Positions 22,570 to 31,402 are shown, counted from the stretch's first letter. The stretch: 42,810 bases of DNA from Phycisphaerales bacterium (GCA_022843045.1 JALHOJ010000032.1:1-42810), one strand, 5' to 3'. Program-made: numbers and translations. The notes: generated by a model from the sequence alone, not told the origin.

Positions 22570-23568
22570 TCAGGCGATGGCTTCGAGCGTGAGATCCGCC
22601 GCGTCTGCCGCCGTGGCCCACGACAGCGTAACGCCCGCCCGTCCGTGCCCGTAGTTGTGAATCAGCGGTCGCCCATCGGGCAGGCGGTCGCGTTCGACGC
22701 GCGTGTGTTCATACTCGCTGCCCAGCCCGCGCGTCGGTCGCACGCCCGCGATGACCCGCGACCGCGTCTTCGCAAGCTCCGCCCAGCGCGGGAATCCATC
22801 CAGCCGCAGCAACTCTCGGCAGCGATCCACGATCGCCTCCAGCGCCGGCCCATCGGTCTGCGCGTCGTCGCGCCCCGCCTCAAACGTGCCGCCCAGCACA
22901 AGCCGATCGGCGAACGTGAACACATATGTCACCAGCCCGCCCGGCGCATCGTCATGCACGCTGTGCGTGAGGCCGAGGTCGTTGGGGCAGTGCACGAGCT
23001 GCCCGTGCATCGGCTTGACCAGCGGATCGGGCACCAGACGCCGCGCCCCCACGCCCGAGCAATTGATCAGCGCGCGATCCTCCGGCCCAGCGGCCTCACT
23101 GAGCGACCCCACGACCCTCGCCACAAACTCCACGCCAAGCCCGCGTGCCTGCGCCTCCAGCCAAGGCATGTACCGCAGCATGTCCACGTGCGGCCGCACG
23201 CTCGTGTTCGCGGTCGCGCAAGGCGCGGGCGGAGCAAGCTCCCGCATCGCAAGCAATTCCGTCATCCACGCCTGGTAGTGCGACCGCTGATAGCAATACT
23301 CGCGTAGTTCGCCCATCCGCACGCCCGACTCGGGCGATTCGCTCGCGATCGCCTTGAGTTTCGCGAACGCCCCGCGCGTCCAGCGTGCAAACCGCGCGGG
23401 TTCAGTCCCTGCGTATGGCGTGAACAGTGCCGGCGCGACCCACGAAGACTGCCCGACGCGTGATGGATCAAAGAGCACGCGAGCACGCACGCCCCGCTGG
23501 GCAAGGGTGATGGCTGTGGTCAGGCCGACTACGCCAGCGCCGAGAATGGTGACTTGGGACGAAGGCAC
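22570..23568 (-). CDS. D-amino-acid-oxidase-like FAD-dependent oxidoreductase
   Basis: A 332-residue flavoenzyme of the DAO family, expected to oxidise an amine or D-amino acid with FAD. The dinucleotide-binding loop is SSQVTILGAGVVGLTTAI at the very N-terminus. Later motifs are ALINCSGVGARRLV, PMHGQLVHC, VIAGVRPTRG and HNYGHGRAGVTLSWATAAD, the last typical of D-amino-acid oxidases. GTG at 23568 is chosen as start. The open frame extends to 23817, but that part is the translation of the dispersed repeat and has no protein-like conservation. No ATG is available nearby. Confidence 0.85.
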   Translation of the reverse strand: MPSSQVTILGAGVVGLTTAITLAQRGVRARVLFDPSRVGQSSWVAPALFTPYAGTEPARFARWTRGAFAKLKAIASESPESGVRMGELREYCYQRSHYQAWMTELLAMRELAPPAPCATANTSVRPHVDMLRYMPWLEAQARGLGVEFVARVVGSLSEAAGPEDRALINCSGVGARRLVPDPLVKPMHGQLVHCPNDLGLTHSVHDDAPGGLVTYVFTFADRLVLGGTFEAGRDDAQTDGPALEAIVDRCRELLRLDGFPRWAELAKTRSRVIAGVRPTRGLGSEYEHTRVERDRLPDGRPLIHNYGHGRAGVTLSWATAADAADLTLEAIA

Positions 23569-23579
23569 GCCACAGGGTA

Positions 23580-23868
23580 GTTTCGCCCCGCAGGAAACGC
23601 GACCGTCAGGGAGCGACGGACGCGATTGGCCAGCGAGTTCACCACGGAGAACAAGGAGAACAAGGAGCAAAAGGAGAGAGACAAGAGTGGCCGCGGATTT
23701 GCGCGGATTGACGCGGATAAAGGCAAAGTGCTGGTCTGATCCGCGTGAATCCGCGTGAATCCGCGGCCACTCTCCCGCTCCGTGTCTTCCGTGCTCTCCG
23801 TGGTGAAAATCGAACACCGGTTGCCCCCCGCGTCCGACGCTCCCCCACGGTCGCGTTTCGTAGGCTCA
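23580..23868. repeat. Second copy of the dispersed repeat cluster
   Basis: Bases 23638-23810 mirror 19041-19205: ACCACGGAGAACAAGGAG on the left, AGTGGCCGCGGATTTGCGCG in the middle and TCTCCGTGGTGAAAATCG at the right. It is flanked by the CGCGACCGTCAGGGAGCG unit (about 23597-23615, inverted) and by CGACGCTCCCCCACGGTCGC at 23839. The cluster separates the divergent oxidoreductase and deoC genes. Confidence 0.7.
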
Positions 23869-23880
23869 TACCATGCCCTC

Positions 23881-24864
23881 ATGACCTGGCGCAGCCCGAC
23901 GGTGGACACAGTGATGGTGGGCGAACGCGCGGCGTCGTTCACGAAGCGATCGATCAAGAACGCGACCAAGCGCGAGCTCCTCACGCTGGCTCTCTCGATG
24001 CTCGACCTCACGACCCTCGAAGGCAAGGACAGCCCCGAAAAGGTGCGGGGCCTCTGCCACAAAGCGATGCGACCCTTCGAGCGCGATGAACAGATGCTGG
24101 GCGTGCGTTTGCCCAGTTGCGGCGCGGTGTGCGTGTACCCAAGTCTCGTGCCTACGTGCGTGGAGGCGCTGGGAACTTCCCGCAAAGTCAATATCGCCAG
24201 CGTCGCCACCGGCTTTCCCAGTGGCCAGTATCCGCTGGAGATTCGCCTTCAGGACGTCCGCGACGCCGTGAACGCAGGCGCGGACGAGATCGACATGGTC
24301 ATCTCCCGCGGCCAGTTCCTCGCGGGCAAGTTCGACGAAGTCGCCGAGGAGATTCGCGCCGTCAAGCGAGCCTGCCAGCGCGAGGACGGCTCATACGCAC
24401 ACCTCAAGGTGATCCTCGAAACCGGCGAACTCGAAACCCTCGACAACGTGCGACTCGCCAGCGACATCGCCATCCAAGCGATGGACGACGTCACACCCTC
24501 GGGCACGGGCGATGGCAACATCGACTTCATCAAGACCAGCACCGGCAAGGTCCAGCCCGCCGCGACCATGGCTGTCACGCTCGTCATGCTTGAATCCATC
24601 CGCGACTGGTACCTCAAGACCGGCAAGCTCGTCGGCATGAAACCCGCCGGCGGCATCCGCAGCGCCAAGCAAGCCGTGCACTACCTCGTCATGGTCCACG
24701 AAGTCATGGGCCCGCTGCACGCCGGGCCTGGCGGGAGCAATCCGTGGCTGACGCCCCACTACTTCCGGTTTGGCGCGAGCACGCTGTGCAACGACATCCT
24801 GCGCCAGTTGGTGCGCCTCAAGACCGGGAAGTATGTGGCGGGGTATGACTTTTCGGAGGCGTGA
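23881..24864 (+). CDS. deoC: Deoxyribose-phosphate aldolase
   Basis: It cleaves 2-deoxyribose-5-phosphate to acetaldehyde and glyceraldehyde-3-phosphate in deoxynucleoside catabolism. The 327-residue class I aldolase has the Schiff-base Lys218 in NIDFIKTSTGK. Other motifs are VASVATGFPSGQY (read as IASVATGFPSGQYPLE), GADEIDMVISRGQFLAG, LKVILETGELE and KPAGGIRSAKQAVHYLVM. ATG 23881 is chosen; upstream in-frame sequence is repeat-derived. Length is above the 220-260 of E. coli-type enzymes, as in the longer eukaryote-like subgroup. It heads a plus-strand cluster with aldehyde dehydrogenases that could oxidise the acetaldehyde released. Confidence 0.93.
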   Translation: MTWRSPTVDTVMVGERAASFTKRSIKNATKRELLTLALSMLDLTTLEGKDSPEKVRGLCHKAMRPFERDEQMLGVRLPSCGAVCVYPSLVPTCVEALGTSRKVNIASVATGFPSGQYPLEIRLQDVRDAVNAGADEIDMVISRGQFLAGKFDEVAEEIRAVKRACQREDGSYAHLKVILETGELETLDNVRLASDIAIQAMDDVTPSGTGDGNIDFIKTSTGKVQPAATMAVTLVMLESIRDWYLKTGKLVGMKPAGGIRSAKQAVHYLVMVHEVMGPLHAGPGGSNPWLTPHYFRFGASTLCNDILRQLVRLKTGKYVAGYDFSEA

Positions 24865-24903
24865 GGAAAAAGAGACGAAGAGACGCAGTAACGGAGTGAC
24901 GAA

Positions 24904-25542
24904 GTGAAGAAGCGGAGTCGGGCATTCGCATGGGCGTTGCTGATGGCGATTCCCCTCGCCCTCCTCTTCTCCTGGATCCCCATGCTCTGGGCCCATCGCG
25001 CCGCCTATCACACCAACGACGGCGACGCCGGCTGGCCAGAGCCCCCGCCCGCCGACTGGCCAGCCCAGCCCGACACCGCCAACAGCTTCAGCGGCGTCTG
25101 GGGCGCTCACGTCGAAGGCGCGGCACACAACTTGGGCAAACTCGCCGAGACCCGCCGACAAGACCCCACCGTGATCGTCCACTGGATGTCGCGATGGGAA
25201 TTCGGCGTGCCGTTTCGATCGGTGTCGCGGGTCGCGATGTCGACGCAGGCTGGACGGACCATCACGCCCACGCCGATCTCGATGTGGCAGACGGGCCTGC
25301 AAACCCCGAACTGGTTCCGAGGCGGCCTCGCGGCGAGAGAGTTCGTGCCTGTCCGTCCCATCTGGTGGGGCCTGCTCGCAAACTGGCTGATATTTGCCGG
25401 GCTGGTGTGGGGCGGGGTGGCGGCGATCAGCAGCCTGCGAAAAACGCGCCGCAGACGGCGCGGGTTGTGCGAAGGGTGCGGGTATGTGATGGCGGGGCTG
25501 GCGACATGTCCGGAGTGCGGGTTGGGCCGCCACGTTTCCTAA
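24904..25542 (+). CDS. Membrane protein with C-terminal zinc-ribbon, unknown function
   Basis: A 212-residue protein starting at GTG 24904 with MKKRSRAFAWALLMAIP, an N-terminal membrane helix (about 10-28). A Trp/Pro-rich exported domain follows, then a second helix (WWGLLANWLIFAGLVWGG) and a cytoplasmic zinc ribbon CEGCGYVMAGLATCPECG. This layout, with a closing CxxCGY..CPECG, is frequent in planctomycete membrane proteins of unknown function. It sits 8 bases before the aldehyde dehydrogenase start and is probably co-transcribed. Confidence 0.75.
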   Translation: MKKRSRAFAWALLMAIPLALLFSWIPMLWAHRAAYHTNDGDAGWPEPPPADWPAQPDTANSFSGVWGAHVEGAAHNLGKLAETRRQDPTVIVHWMSRWEFGVPFRSVSRVAMSTQAGRTITPTPISMWQTGLQTPNWFRGGLAAREFVPVRPIWWGLLANWLIFAGLVWGGVAAISSLRKTRRRRRGLCEGCGYVMAGLATCPECGLGRHVS

Positions 25543-25550
25543 CATCCCGC

Positions 25551-27119
25551 ATGGCCAGCGAACACAACGGCGCGAATGGTGTGCAGGCGGTGAACGGTGC
25601 GGACGTTTCGGCTCAGAGTCGAGCCGCGAATGACGCACAGGTTGGTCGCCCACGCTCGCGCGTGGGGCCCGTTGAGCACGGGCAGCAACGCACGCCCTCG
25701 ATCGCGTATGCCCCCGCGCCCGAAACCGTGAAGGTCGATATCGCCGAGCGGTATGGGCACTTCATTGGTGGCGAGTTCGTGATGCCGGGGAGCAAGGCCG
25801 CGTCCTTCCCAACGCTCAACCCCGCCACCGAAGCCGTGCTGTCGCACATCGCCCAAGGCTCGGAGAAGGACGTCGACGCCGCCGTCGCGAGCGCTCGCAA
25901 GGCCTTGCCCAAGTGGCAAGCCCTTCCCGCAACCGAACGGGCCAAGTACCTCTTCCGCATCGCCCGCCGGATTCAGGAACGCGCCCGCGAACTCGCCGTG
26001 CTCGAAACCATGGACAGCGGCAAGCCCATCAAGGAATCCCGCGATGTGGATGTGCCGCTGGTCGCGGCCCACTTCTTCTATCACGCGGGCTGGGCGGACA
26101 AGCTCGAACACGTTAAGTCAAATGCGAAGCCCGTCGGCGTCTGTGGCCAGATCATCCCGTGGAACTTCCCGCTGCTCATGTGCGCGTGGAAGCTCGCCCC
26201 TGCCCTCGCGTGCGGCAACACCGTCGTGCTCAAGCCCGCCGAGACCACGTCGCTCACGGCACTCCGCCTCGCAGAGATCTTCCAGGAAGTCGGACTGCCC
26301 GAGGGTGTCGTCAACATCGTCACGGGCGACGGCCGCACCGGCGGAGCGATCGTCAACCACCCGGGCATCGACAAGATCGCCTTCACGGGCAGCACCGACG
26401 TGGGCAAGAAGATCGCCAAGGCGCTGGCCAGCACCAGCAAGAAGCTCACGCTCGAACTGGGCGGCAAGAGCCCTCACATCATCTTCGACGACGCAAGCAT
26501 CGACCAAGCCATCGAAGGCATCATCCAAGGCATCTACTTCAACCAGGGCGAAGTCTGCTGCGCGGGCTCGCGGCTGTTGGTTCAGGAGTCAATCCTTGAT
26601 GAAGTCAAGCGCAAGCTCGAACTGCGCATGGCCAGCCTCCGCATGGGCGACCCGCTCGACAAGAACACCGACGTGGGCGCGATCAACAGCAAGGCTCAGC
26701 TCGAACGCATCAACTACTACCTCGCCGAGGGACAGAAGGAAGGGGCCAAGCTGTGCGTGCCGGGCTCATCGCCCGTGCCGGGCAAGGGCTTCTGGTGCCC
26801 GCCCTGCTTCTTCCATGACGTGCAACCCTCGCACATCGTCGCGCGCGAAGAGATCTTCGGCCCGGTGCTCGCGCTCATGAGCTTCCGCACCATCGACGAA
26901 GCCGTGGCCAAGGCCAACAACACGCCCTACGGCCTCGCCGCGGGCGTGTGGACGAGCAAGGGCAGCAAGATGTTCGAGGTTGCGGGCAAACTCAAGGCGG
27001 GCGTGGTCTGGTGCAACACGTACAACCGGTTTGATCCGACGAGCCCGTTTGGCGGGTACAAGGAAAGCGGGTTTGGACGTGAGGGCGGGATGCAGGGGCT
27101 GGGGGCGTATCTGAAGTAA
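25551..27119 (+). CDS. NAD(P)-dependent aldehyde dehydrogenase
   Basis: A full-length ALDH of 522 residues that oxidises aldehydes to acids; acetaldehyde from DeoC is a plausible substrate by context. Motifs are GQIIPWNFPLLMCAWKLAPA, VVLKPAETTSLTAL, FTGSTDVGKKI, the catalytic-Glu segment LTLELGGKSPHI, the catalytic Cys in FNQGEVCCAGSRL, EEIFGPVLALMSF and FGGYKESGFGREGG. The first 65 residues are a low-complexity extension not needed for the fold. ATG 25551 is the first start after the preceding gene, and MASEHNG begins the extension. Confidence 0.93.
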   Translation: MASEHNGANGVQAVNGADVSAQSRAANDAQVGRPRSRVGPVEHGQQRTPSIAYAPAPETVKVDIAERYGHFIGGEFVMPGSKAASFPTLNPATEAVLSHIAQGSEKDVDAAVASARKALPKWQALPATERAKYLFRIARRIQERARELAVLETMDSGKPIKESRDVDVPLVAAHFFYHAGWADKLEHVKSNAKPVGVCGQIIPWNFPLLMCAWKLAPALACGNTVVLKPAETTSLTALRLAEIFQEVGLPEGVVNIVTGDGRTGGAIVNHPGIDKIAFTGSTDVGKKIAKALASTSKKLTLELGGKSPHIIFDDASIDQAIEGIIQGIYFNQGEVCCAGSRLLVQESILDEVKRKLELRMASLRMGDPLDKNTDVGAINSKAQLERINYYLAEGQKEGAKLCVPGSSPVPGKGFWCPPCFFHDVQPSHIVAREEIFGPVLALMSFRTIDEAVAKANNTPYGLAAGVWTSKGSKMFEVAGKLKAGVVWCNTYNRFDPTSPFGGYKESGFGREGGMQGLGAYLK

Positions 27120-27139
27120 TTCGACCGCGAAGCCGCACT

Positions 27140-27832
27140 ATGGATGCGTCGGACTACATCGCGATTGGAACGCTTGCCATGCCGCTCGCGGCAGCGGTGA
27201 TTCTGCTTGTGTTCAAACGAGAACCCAAGGTCGGTCTGACGCGAGCACTGCTGGTTGTGGGAGCAGGCGCTCTGGCGCACATGTTCATGCATGCGATAAC
27301 GTCGTGCATGTGCGCTTGGAGCCCAATCCGCTTCATCACAATCGCGGTCATCTGCGCAATCGTCTGTGGAGTGTTCTCGGTGGCGAGATCGGTCCGTATC
27401 GCATCCTTCCTCTTGTTCGTTGGGTGGGGATCGGCGATCTCGTTCTCGGCGCACCCTGGCGGAAACACACTCTCGCTGCAACCGCCCATCCGAACCCGTG
27501 AGCGTCAAGCCGTGTCGATGTTGAGCGAGGCCACGGCGGTTCTTGATCGATTGGTGACCTCCGATCCTTCGCGCGAATTCGCAGAAGGCTGGTTTCACGT
27601 CGTGGTCACCGATGAAAGTGCCGAGCATCTCGTGGGAGATCGACCTCCTCGTGACTATCGAAGACGTTGGCACTCTTGGCTCACGCAACTTGGCAAAGAG
27701 AACGGCCGACGTCCATACGGCATCTGGTACCCAGGCGGACCGACCAAAGAAGCAGTTGGGCGCCTAGAGATTCGCGACCTTCCCCCTGAAATGCTCACCA
27801 ACCAAACCAAGCCAGAGCCTTCCGACCATTGA
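27140..27832 (+). CDS. Four-helix membrane protein, unknown
   Basis: A 230-residue protein with hydrophobic segments near residues 7-25, 33-53, 63-80 and 86-103. A soluble C-terminal domain of about 125 residues follows (VVVTDESAEHLVGDRPPRD, RRPYGIWYPGGPTKEA). It lies between the two aldehyde dehydrogenase genes in the same orientation, with gaps of 20 and 36 bases. No family recognised and no clear link to aldehyde metabolism. Confidence 0.65.
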   Translation: MDASDYIAIGTLAMPLAAAVILLVFKREPKVGLTRALLVVGAGALAHMFMHAITSCMCAWSPIRFITIAVICAIVCGVFSVARSVRIASFLLFVGWGSAISFSAHPGGNTLSLQPPIRTRERQAVSMLSEATAVLDRLVTSDPSREFAEGWFHVVVTDESAEHLVGDRPPRDYRRRWHSWLTQLGKENGRRPYGIWYPGGPTKEAVGRLEIRDLPPEMLTNQTKPEPSDH

Positions 27833-27868
27833 CTTACTGTTGATCGAATCCCGCCGCACAAAGGCATC

Positions 27869-28816
27869 ATGACCATGACACGCATCGAAGTTTCAAAGAC
27901 CTACAAGCTCTTCATCAACGGCGCATTCCCGCGCACCGAATCCGGCCGCTCGTGGCCCATCACCGGCAAAGCCGGCGACACTTTCGCCCACCTCTGCCTT
28001 GCCTCGCGCAAGGACCTCCGCGACGCCATCGAGGCCGCTCGCGCCGCCCAGCCCAAGTGGCAAGCCGCCACCGCCTACAACCGCGGCCAGATCCTCTATC
28101 GCATGGCCGAAATGATGGAAGGCAAGCGCGACGAACTCGCTCAGGCGATCAGTGCCGTGCCCAACGGGCCCCTCGCGCCAGCGAGGACGAAAAGTGCAAA
28201 GCGCCCCGCTTCTAGGACTTCGTCTCTCCGTCTCTCCGTCTCTCCGTCTCTTTCCCCCGCCGCCGAAGTCTCCGCCGCCATCGACCGCCTCGTCTACTAC
28301 GCCGGCTGGTGCGACAAGTACGCGCAAGTCCTCGGCTGCCACAACCCCGTCGCAGGTCCCTACTACAACTTCACCGTCCCCGAGGCCACGGGCGTCGTCG
28401 CCGCCGTCGCGCCCGATCAATTGCCCTTGCTTGGCTTGATCTCCCTGCTCGCCCCCGCCCTCGTGCCTGGCAACAGCACCGTGGTGATCGCCAGCAACAC
28501 CAACCCCGTGCCCGCAGCGGTCCTTGGTGAAGTCTTCGCGACCAGCGACCTGCCCGCGGGCGTAGTCAACATCCTGACCGGCAAGCGCGACGAACTGCTG
28601 CCGCATCTCGCGCCGCATCGAGACATCGACGCGATCTTCGCGGCTGGCTTGAGCGCGAGCGAAGCCCAGATGCTCCGCGAAGGCGTCGCCGAGAACCTCA
28701 AACGCGTGCAGATTCACGACGTCGCCGCGATCGCGGCGGGCGAGCAAGGCCAAAGTCTCGAACACATCCGCGGGGGTGTCGAGTTCAAGACCATCTGGCA
28801 CCCGGCGTTGGCGTGA
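27869..28816 (+). CDS. Aldehyde dehydrogenase-like protein lacking the catalytic half, with repeat-derived insert
   Basis: A 315-residue protein that matches only the NAD-binding part of ALDHs: KTYKLFINGAFPRTESGR, LYRMAEMMEGKRDEL, AAIDRLVYYAGWCDKYAQVL, ATGVVAAVAPDQLPLL and DLPAGVVNILTGKRDELL. The Cys and Glu catalytic region is absent. Short ALDH partners of this kind are found beside a full ALDH and deoC in other bacteria, so a structural or regulatory subunit role is possible. Residues about 95-127 (PLAPARTKSAKRPASRTSS, LRLSVSPSLSPAAE) are encoded by a repeat with tandem TCTCTCCG units and look like an in-frame insertion. Confidence 0.8.
   Translation: MTMTRIEVSKTYKLFINGAFPRTESGRSWPITGKAGDTFAHLCLASRKDLRDAIEAARAAQPKWQAATAYNRGQILYRMAEMMEGKRDELAQAISAVPNGPLAPARTKSAKRPASRTSSLRLSVSPSLSPAAEVSAAIDRLVYYAGWCDKYAQVLGCHNPVAGPYYNFTVPEATGVVAAVAPDQLPLLGLISLLAPALVPGNSTVVIASNTNPVPAAVLGEVFATSDLPAGVVNILTGKRDELLPHLAPHRDIDAIFAAGLSASEAQMLREGVAENLKRVQIHDVAAIAAGEQGQSLEHIRGGVEFKTIWHPALA
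28207..28250 (+). repeat. Tandem TCTCTCCG microrepeat inside the ALDH-like gene
   Basis: CTTCGTCTCTCCGTCTCTCC continues as two further TCTCTCCG-type units and ends in TCTCTTT. A related sequence in inverse orientation (AAAGAGACGAAGAGACGCAG) lies at 24868-24905 after deoC. It is a dispersed low-complexity family that here has become part of a coding sequence. Confidence 0.65.
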
Positions 28817-28837
28817 TCGCTCGCTTCAACTATGCGA

Positions 28838-29392
28838 TCACGATCCTGGCACAAAGCAATCCCGGCATCGCGCCTCGTACAGGTCCGCCCCGCCCACGAC
28901 GATCCGGTCGCCGCTTTCGTTCATGCGCTGGCTGTGGCGGGCCGGTCCGCCGCACCGCGCGCATCGTGACGCGAGCTTGATGACCTCGTCAGCTTTCGCA
29001 AGCAGCGTTGGAAACGGCTCGAACGGCTCGCCGCGATGATCGAGCTCGACGCCGCAGACGATCAACTGCCTGCGTGCTTCAAGCAGCGGCAACACCACCG
29101 GCACCAACGCGGCTCCGAAGAAGTGAGCTTCGTCGATCGCGATCAACGCTTCTTGCGCAGCGCTGGCAACCACGCGTCGCACTTCCTCAGCATCCGTGGC
29201 CGCCAACGCCGCACGTCGGGCACCATCGTGTGTGACGACTTCTGGTGCTGTGCTTTCGTATCGCTTGTCCCAAGATGGCTTGATAACCACCGCCGCGCCG
29301 CCACGGTCTTCAGTGGCCCGCACTCGCCGCAGAAGCTCAGTGCTCTTGCCCGCAAACATCGGTCCGCAAATGACGCTCAATCGACCAACCAT
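28838..29392 (-). CDS. tdk: Thymidine kinase (type II)
   Basis: It phosphorylates thymidine with ATP in pyrimidine deoxynucleoside salvage. The 184-residue length is typical. Visible features are the P-loop GPMFAGKST (Lys16), the segment VVIKPSWDKRY, the Walker-B/lid region ALIAIDEAHFFG, VCGVELDHRGEPF and a zinc site formed by CARCGG and CRDC. ATG 29392 starts MVGRLSVICGPMF. It is convergent with the ALDH cluster. A decayed partial copy of its 5' end lies at 31576-31849. Confidence 0.93.
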   Translation of the reverse strand: MVGRLSVICGPMFAGKSTELLRRVRATEDRGGAAVVIKPSWDKRYESTAPEVVTHDGARRAALAATDAEEVRRVVASAAQEALIAIDEAHFFGAALVPVVLPLLEARRQLIVCGVELDHRGEPFEPFPTLLAKADEVIKLASRCARCGGPARHSQRMNESGDRIVVGGADLYEARCRDCFVPGS

Positions 29393-29424
29393 GCTGGTAC
29401 ATCGGCAATACGAGGAGTACTCCG

Positions 29425-29691
29425 TCACTCGACAATCATCAGCGTCACTTCGCTCTTGTCCGGTGCCGCGACCAGCACATCCGCCGAAGCCTTCGCGCCC
29501 GTCGGGCTGAAAGCGACGATTCGATATGCGCCGGTGGGCAATTCGGCGAGCGTGAACTCGCCGCGCTCGTTGGAGAGCGTCGCGATGTCGGGATGATCGC
29601 CCTCCCCCTCTTCGATGAGCACGGTCGCATCGCAGATCGGCTTGCGTCTGCTGTCCAGCACCACTCCGTGCACGCGGCCTGTCGTTGACAT
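29425..29691 (-). CDS. Small carboxypeptidase-regulatory-like (Ig-fold) protein
   Basis: An 88-residue single-domain protein with the CarboxypepD_reg pattern: GRVHGVVLDSRRKPICDATV, TLSNERGEFTLAELPTGAYR and IVAFSPTGAKAS. ATG 29691 gives a complete domain. There is no signal peptide, so it is probably cytosolic or part of a complex. It lies 32 bases upstream of tdk on the same strand. Function is unknown; such domains act as carbohydrate- or protein-binding beta sandwiches. Confidence 0.7.
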   Translation of the reverse strand: MSTTGRVHGVVLDSRRKPICDATVLIEEGEGDHPDIATLSNERGEFTLAELPTGAYRIVAFSPTGAKASADVLVAAPDKSEVTLMIVE

Positions 29692-29882
29692 GTTTGGGCT
29701 CCGGTTGCTGCACGCTCGCGCCGTTGCGATGCGATTGCTTGTTCCAGTTGATCGCGCGACGATCGGGTCACACGGTAGCGTCACGAACCGAGCGGCCCGA
29801 TGCGCATGCAGACCTCCGTGAACCGCGCCCGCGCGATTCCTCGCGCGGGCGCGAACTGTCTTCATCCACCGCAAAGCGGACT

Positions 29883-31034
29883 TCAGGCGCCCGCAGCCTT
29901 CCACAAGTCAAGCTGCGCCTTGATGGCTGGGGTGATGCGCGTTGCGGAGTTGCCCAGGGGCGAGCCATTCGTATGGATGCCCAACGCTGTTCTCACGCTG
30001 ATCTGAAGATGCCAGACGGGGGACCCGCTCTGGCCGCCCGCCGTGTCAATGTCGTAGGTGATGGCTGTTGCGGAAACAGCCTTGGCGAGCCGAGCGTGGA
30101 AGTACATCGCCGAGCCGCGCGGCGGAGGTGGCGTGCGGGGCAAGTCGCCCGGGTAGCCAGCGATGTTGAGAGCACGTGATCGGATCACAGCCTCTGACGC
30201 GGCGGCATACCGGAACTGGAAGGGCGCTGCGCCAGCGGCATTCCGCGGGACGCGGGGAAGGATGATGCAGCCGCAGTCAAAGTTGCGATCGCCGTGACTG
30301 ATCCACCGCCCGAGGGCGGCGAGTCGCGTGCCACGCACCGACCCAAACGGCATCGACGCGCCGCTCCTGCCTGGCATCACGTCCACATGCGTCGGGAAAC
30401 CGCCTGCAGTGCGGATGTGCACGCAGTGGCCCGCAGTAATCACGCAGCGTGGAGCGATCATCCAGCCCGTGCCAATGAAGCGTTGCCCGTTCCTCGCCAG
30501 AATGTTGAGGCTGCAGACACCGCTCCAAGGGGTCCCGGTGGCCGGATCGATGCGAACTCGGTCGTCCGCACCGATGACCACCTCCAGCAGCGAACCGAGA
30601 CGTTCATCGCTGTCGGTGTCTCCTTCCTCGCCTTCGACCGACTCAAGGTTGATGCCCTTCGCCGCGAGAAGGCCCTTGACGGCAGACCTGATGACAGGAT
30701 TGCCAGCGAGCTTCTTCGCCGTTCTGATGATCCGGGGCAGGGCCCGAGCGATCTTGGAGAAGAACTCGGGCTCATCGGCAAAGTCCGCGTCCACCGGCTC
30801 GCCCTCGTACTCATCAAAGAGGGTCGTGCCGCCAGACTCCACCGTGGCGCGACTTGAAAGGGCAACATACTCGGGCACCGATTCAACGCCCACGAGGTCC
30901 GACGCTCCGGTGGCACTATCGGCTCCCGCACCTTCGCCGCCGTCGATCCCGCCGCCGCTCGCTTCGTCGTGTTCGTCGGACCAGACCGAATCCAAAGCGT
31001 CCGACTCACCGTCCTGAAGAATCTTACGTGCCAT
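29883..31034 (-). CDS. Trypsin/V8-like serine protease without signal peptide
   Basis: A 383-residue protein. The first about 90 residues are acidic and Gly/Ser-rich and may be a propeptide or disordered region. A helical segment (FFSKIARALPRIIRTAKKLA) follows, then a chymotrypsin-fold domain. The triad is His203 in VITAGHCVH, Asp253 in DRNFDCGCIIL and Ser336 in TAGGQSGSPVW, the pattern of glutamyl-endopeptidase-like bacterial proteases. AAGGAG lies 9 bases before ATG 31034. No classical signal peptide is seen, so export, if any, is by another route. Confidence 0.88.
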   Translation of the reverse strand: MARKILQDGESDALDSVWSDEHDEASGGGIDGGEGAGADSATGASDLVGVESVPEYVALSSRATVESGGTTLFDEYEGEPVDADFADEPEFFSKIARALPRIIRTAKKLAGNPVIRSAVKGLLAAKGINLESVEGEEGDTDSDERLGSLLEVVIGADDRVRIDPATGTPWSGVCSLNILARNGQRFIGTGWMIAPRCVITAGHCVHIRTAGGFPTHVDVMPGRSGASMPFGSVRGTRLAALGRWISHGDRNFDCGCIILPRVPRNAAGAAPFQFRYAAASEAVIRSRALNIAGYPGDLPRTPPPPRGSAMYFHARLAKAVSATAITYDIDTAGGQSGSPVWHLQISVRTALGIHTNGSPLGNSATRITPAIKAQLDLWKAAGA

Positions 31035-31402
31035 ACATCAACTCCTTGCTGGCATCTGTTCCCGCGGACAAAGCACATGACGCGTGCCAACCCGCACTCC
31101 ACTTGACTGTCCAGCACTACTAGAAGCGATGTCGGAGATCGCGCAGATCACGTTTCGAGATGAACTCGATCATCAAGATCACACGCAAACGCTTCCTTGT
31201 TGCGTTCTGAATGAGCTATCCACCAACTGTCCACACACGAGCAGGGCATGGTGGTCCGAAGCACAGCACGCGCGAAGACGCCGAATCGGGCGGCACGCCA
31301 TCGCGTACTCCTGCGGCGCGAGCAGTCGCTCAATCGCTTGAAAGCAAAGCCGGCAGTTGAATGGCTGGGTCCCAAGGATCGGATTCCACCGATTGCGCAT
31401 CA
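31035..31402. other. Intergenic stretch upstream of the protease, nothing recognised
   Basis: These 368 bases lie between the protease start and the decayed lepA fragment. They should contain the protease promoter, but no clear boxes were found. Short open frames on both strands lack recognisable features. The stretch may contain further decayed duplicate sequence. Confidence 0.4.

Noticed and set aside
20750-22621. 623-codon open frame antisense to the POT transporter
   Set aside because: The composition is rich in His, Glu, Ala and Arg as expected from reversed membrane-helix codons; the plus strand has POT signatures and a terminator.
23569-23817. N-terminal extension of the FAD oxidoreductase
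   Set aside because: These codons translate a dispersed non-coding repeat; the FAD-binding loop starts right after the GTG at 23568.
23881-28816. Bacterial microcompartment cluster (deoC plus aldehyde dehydrogenases)
   Set aside because: No shell protein genes or encapsulation peptides are visible in the cluster; a simple deoxyribose degradation set fits better.
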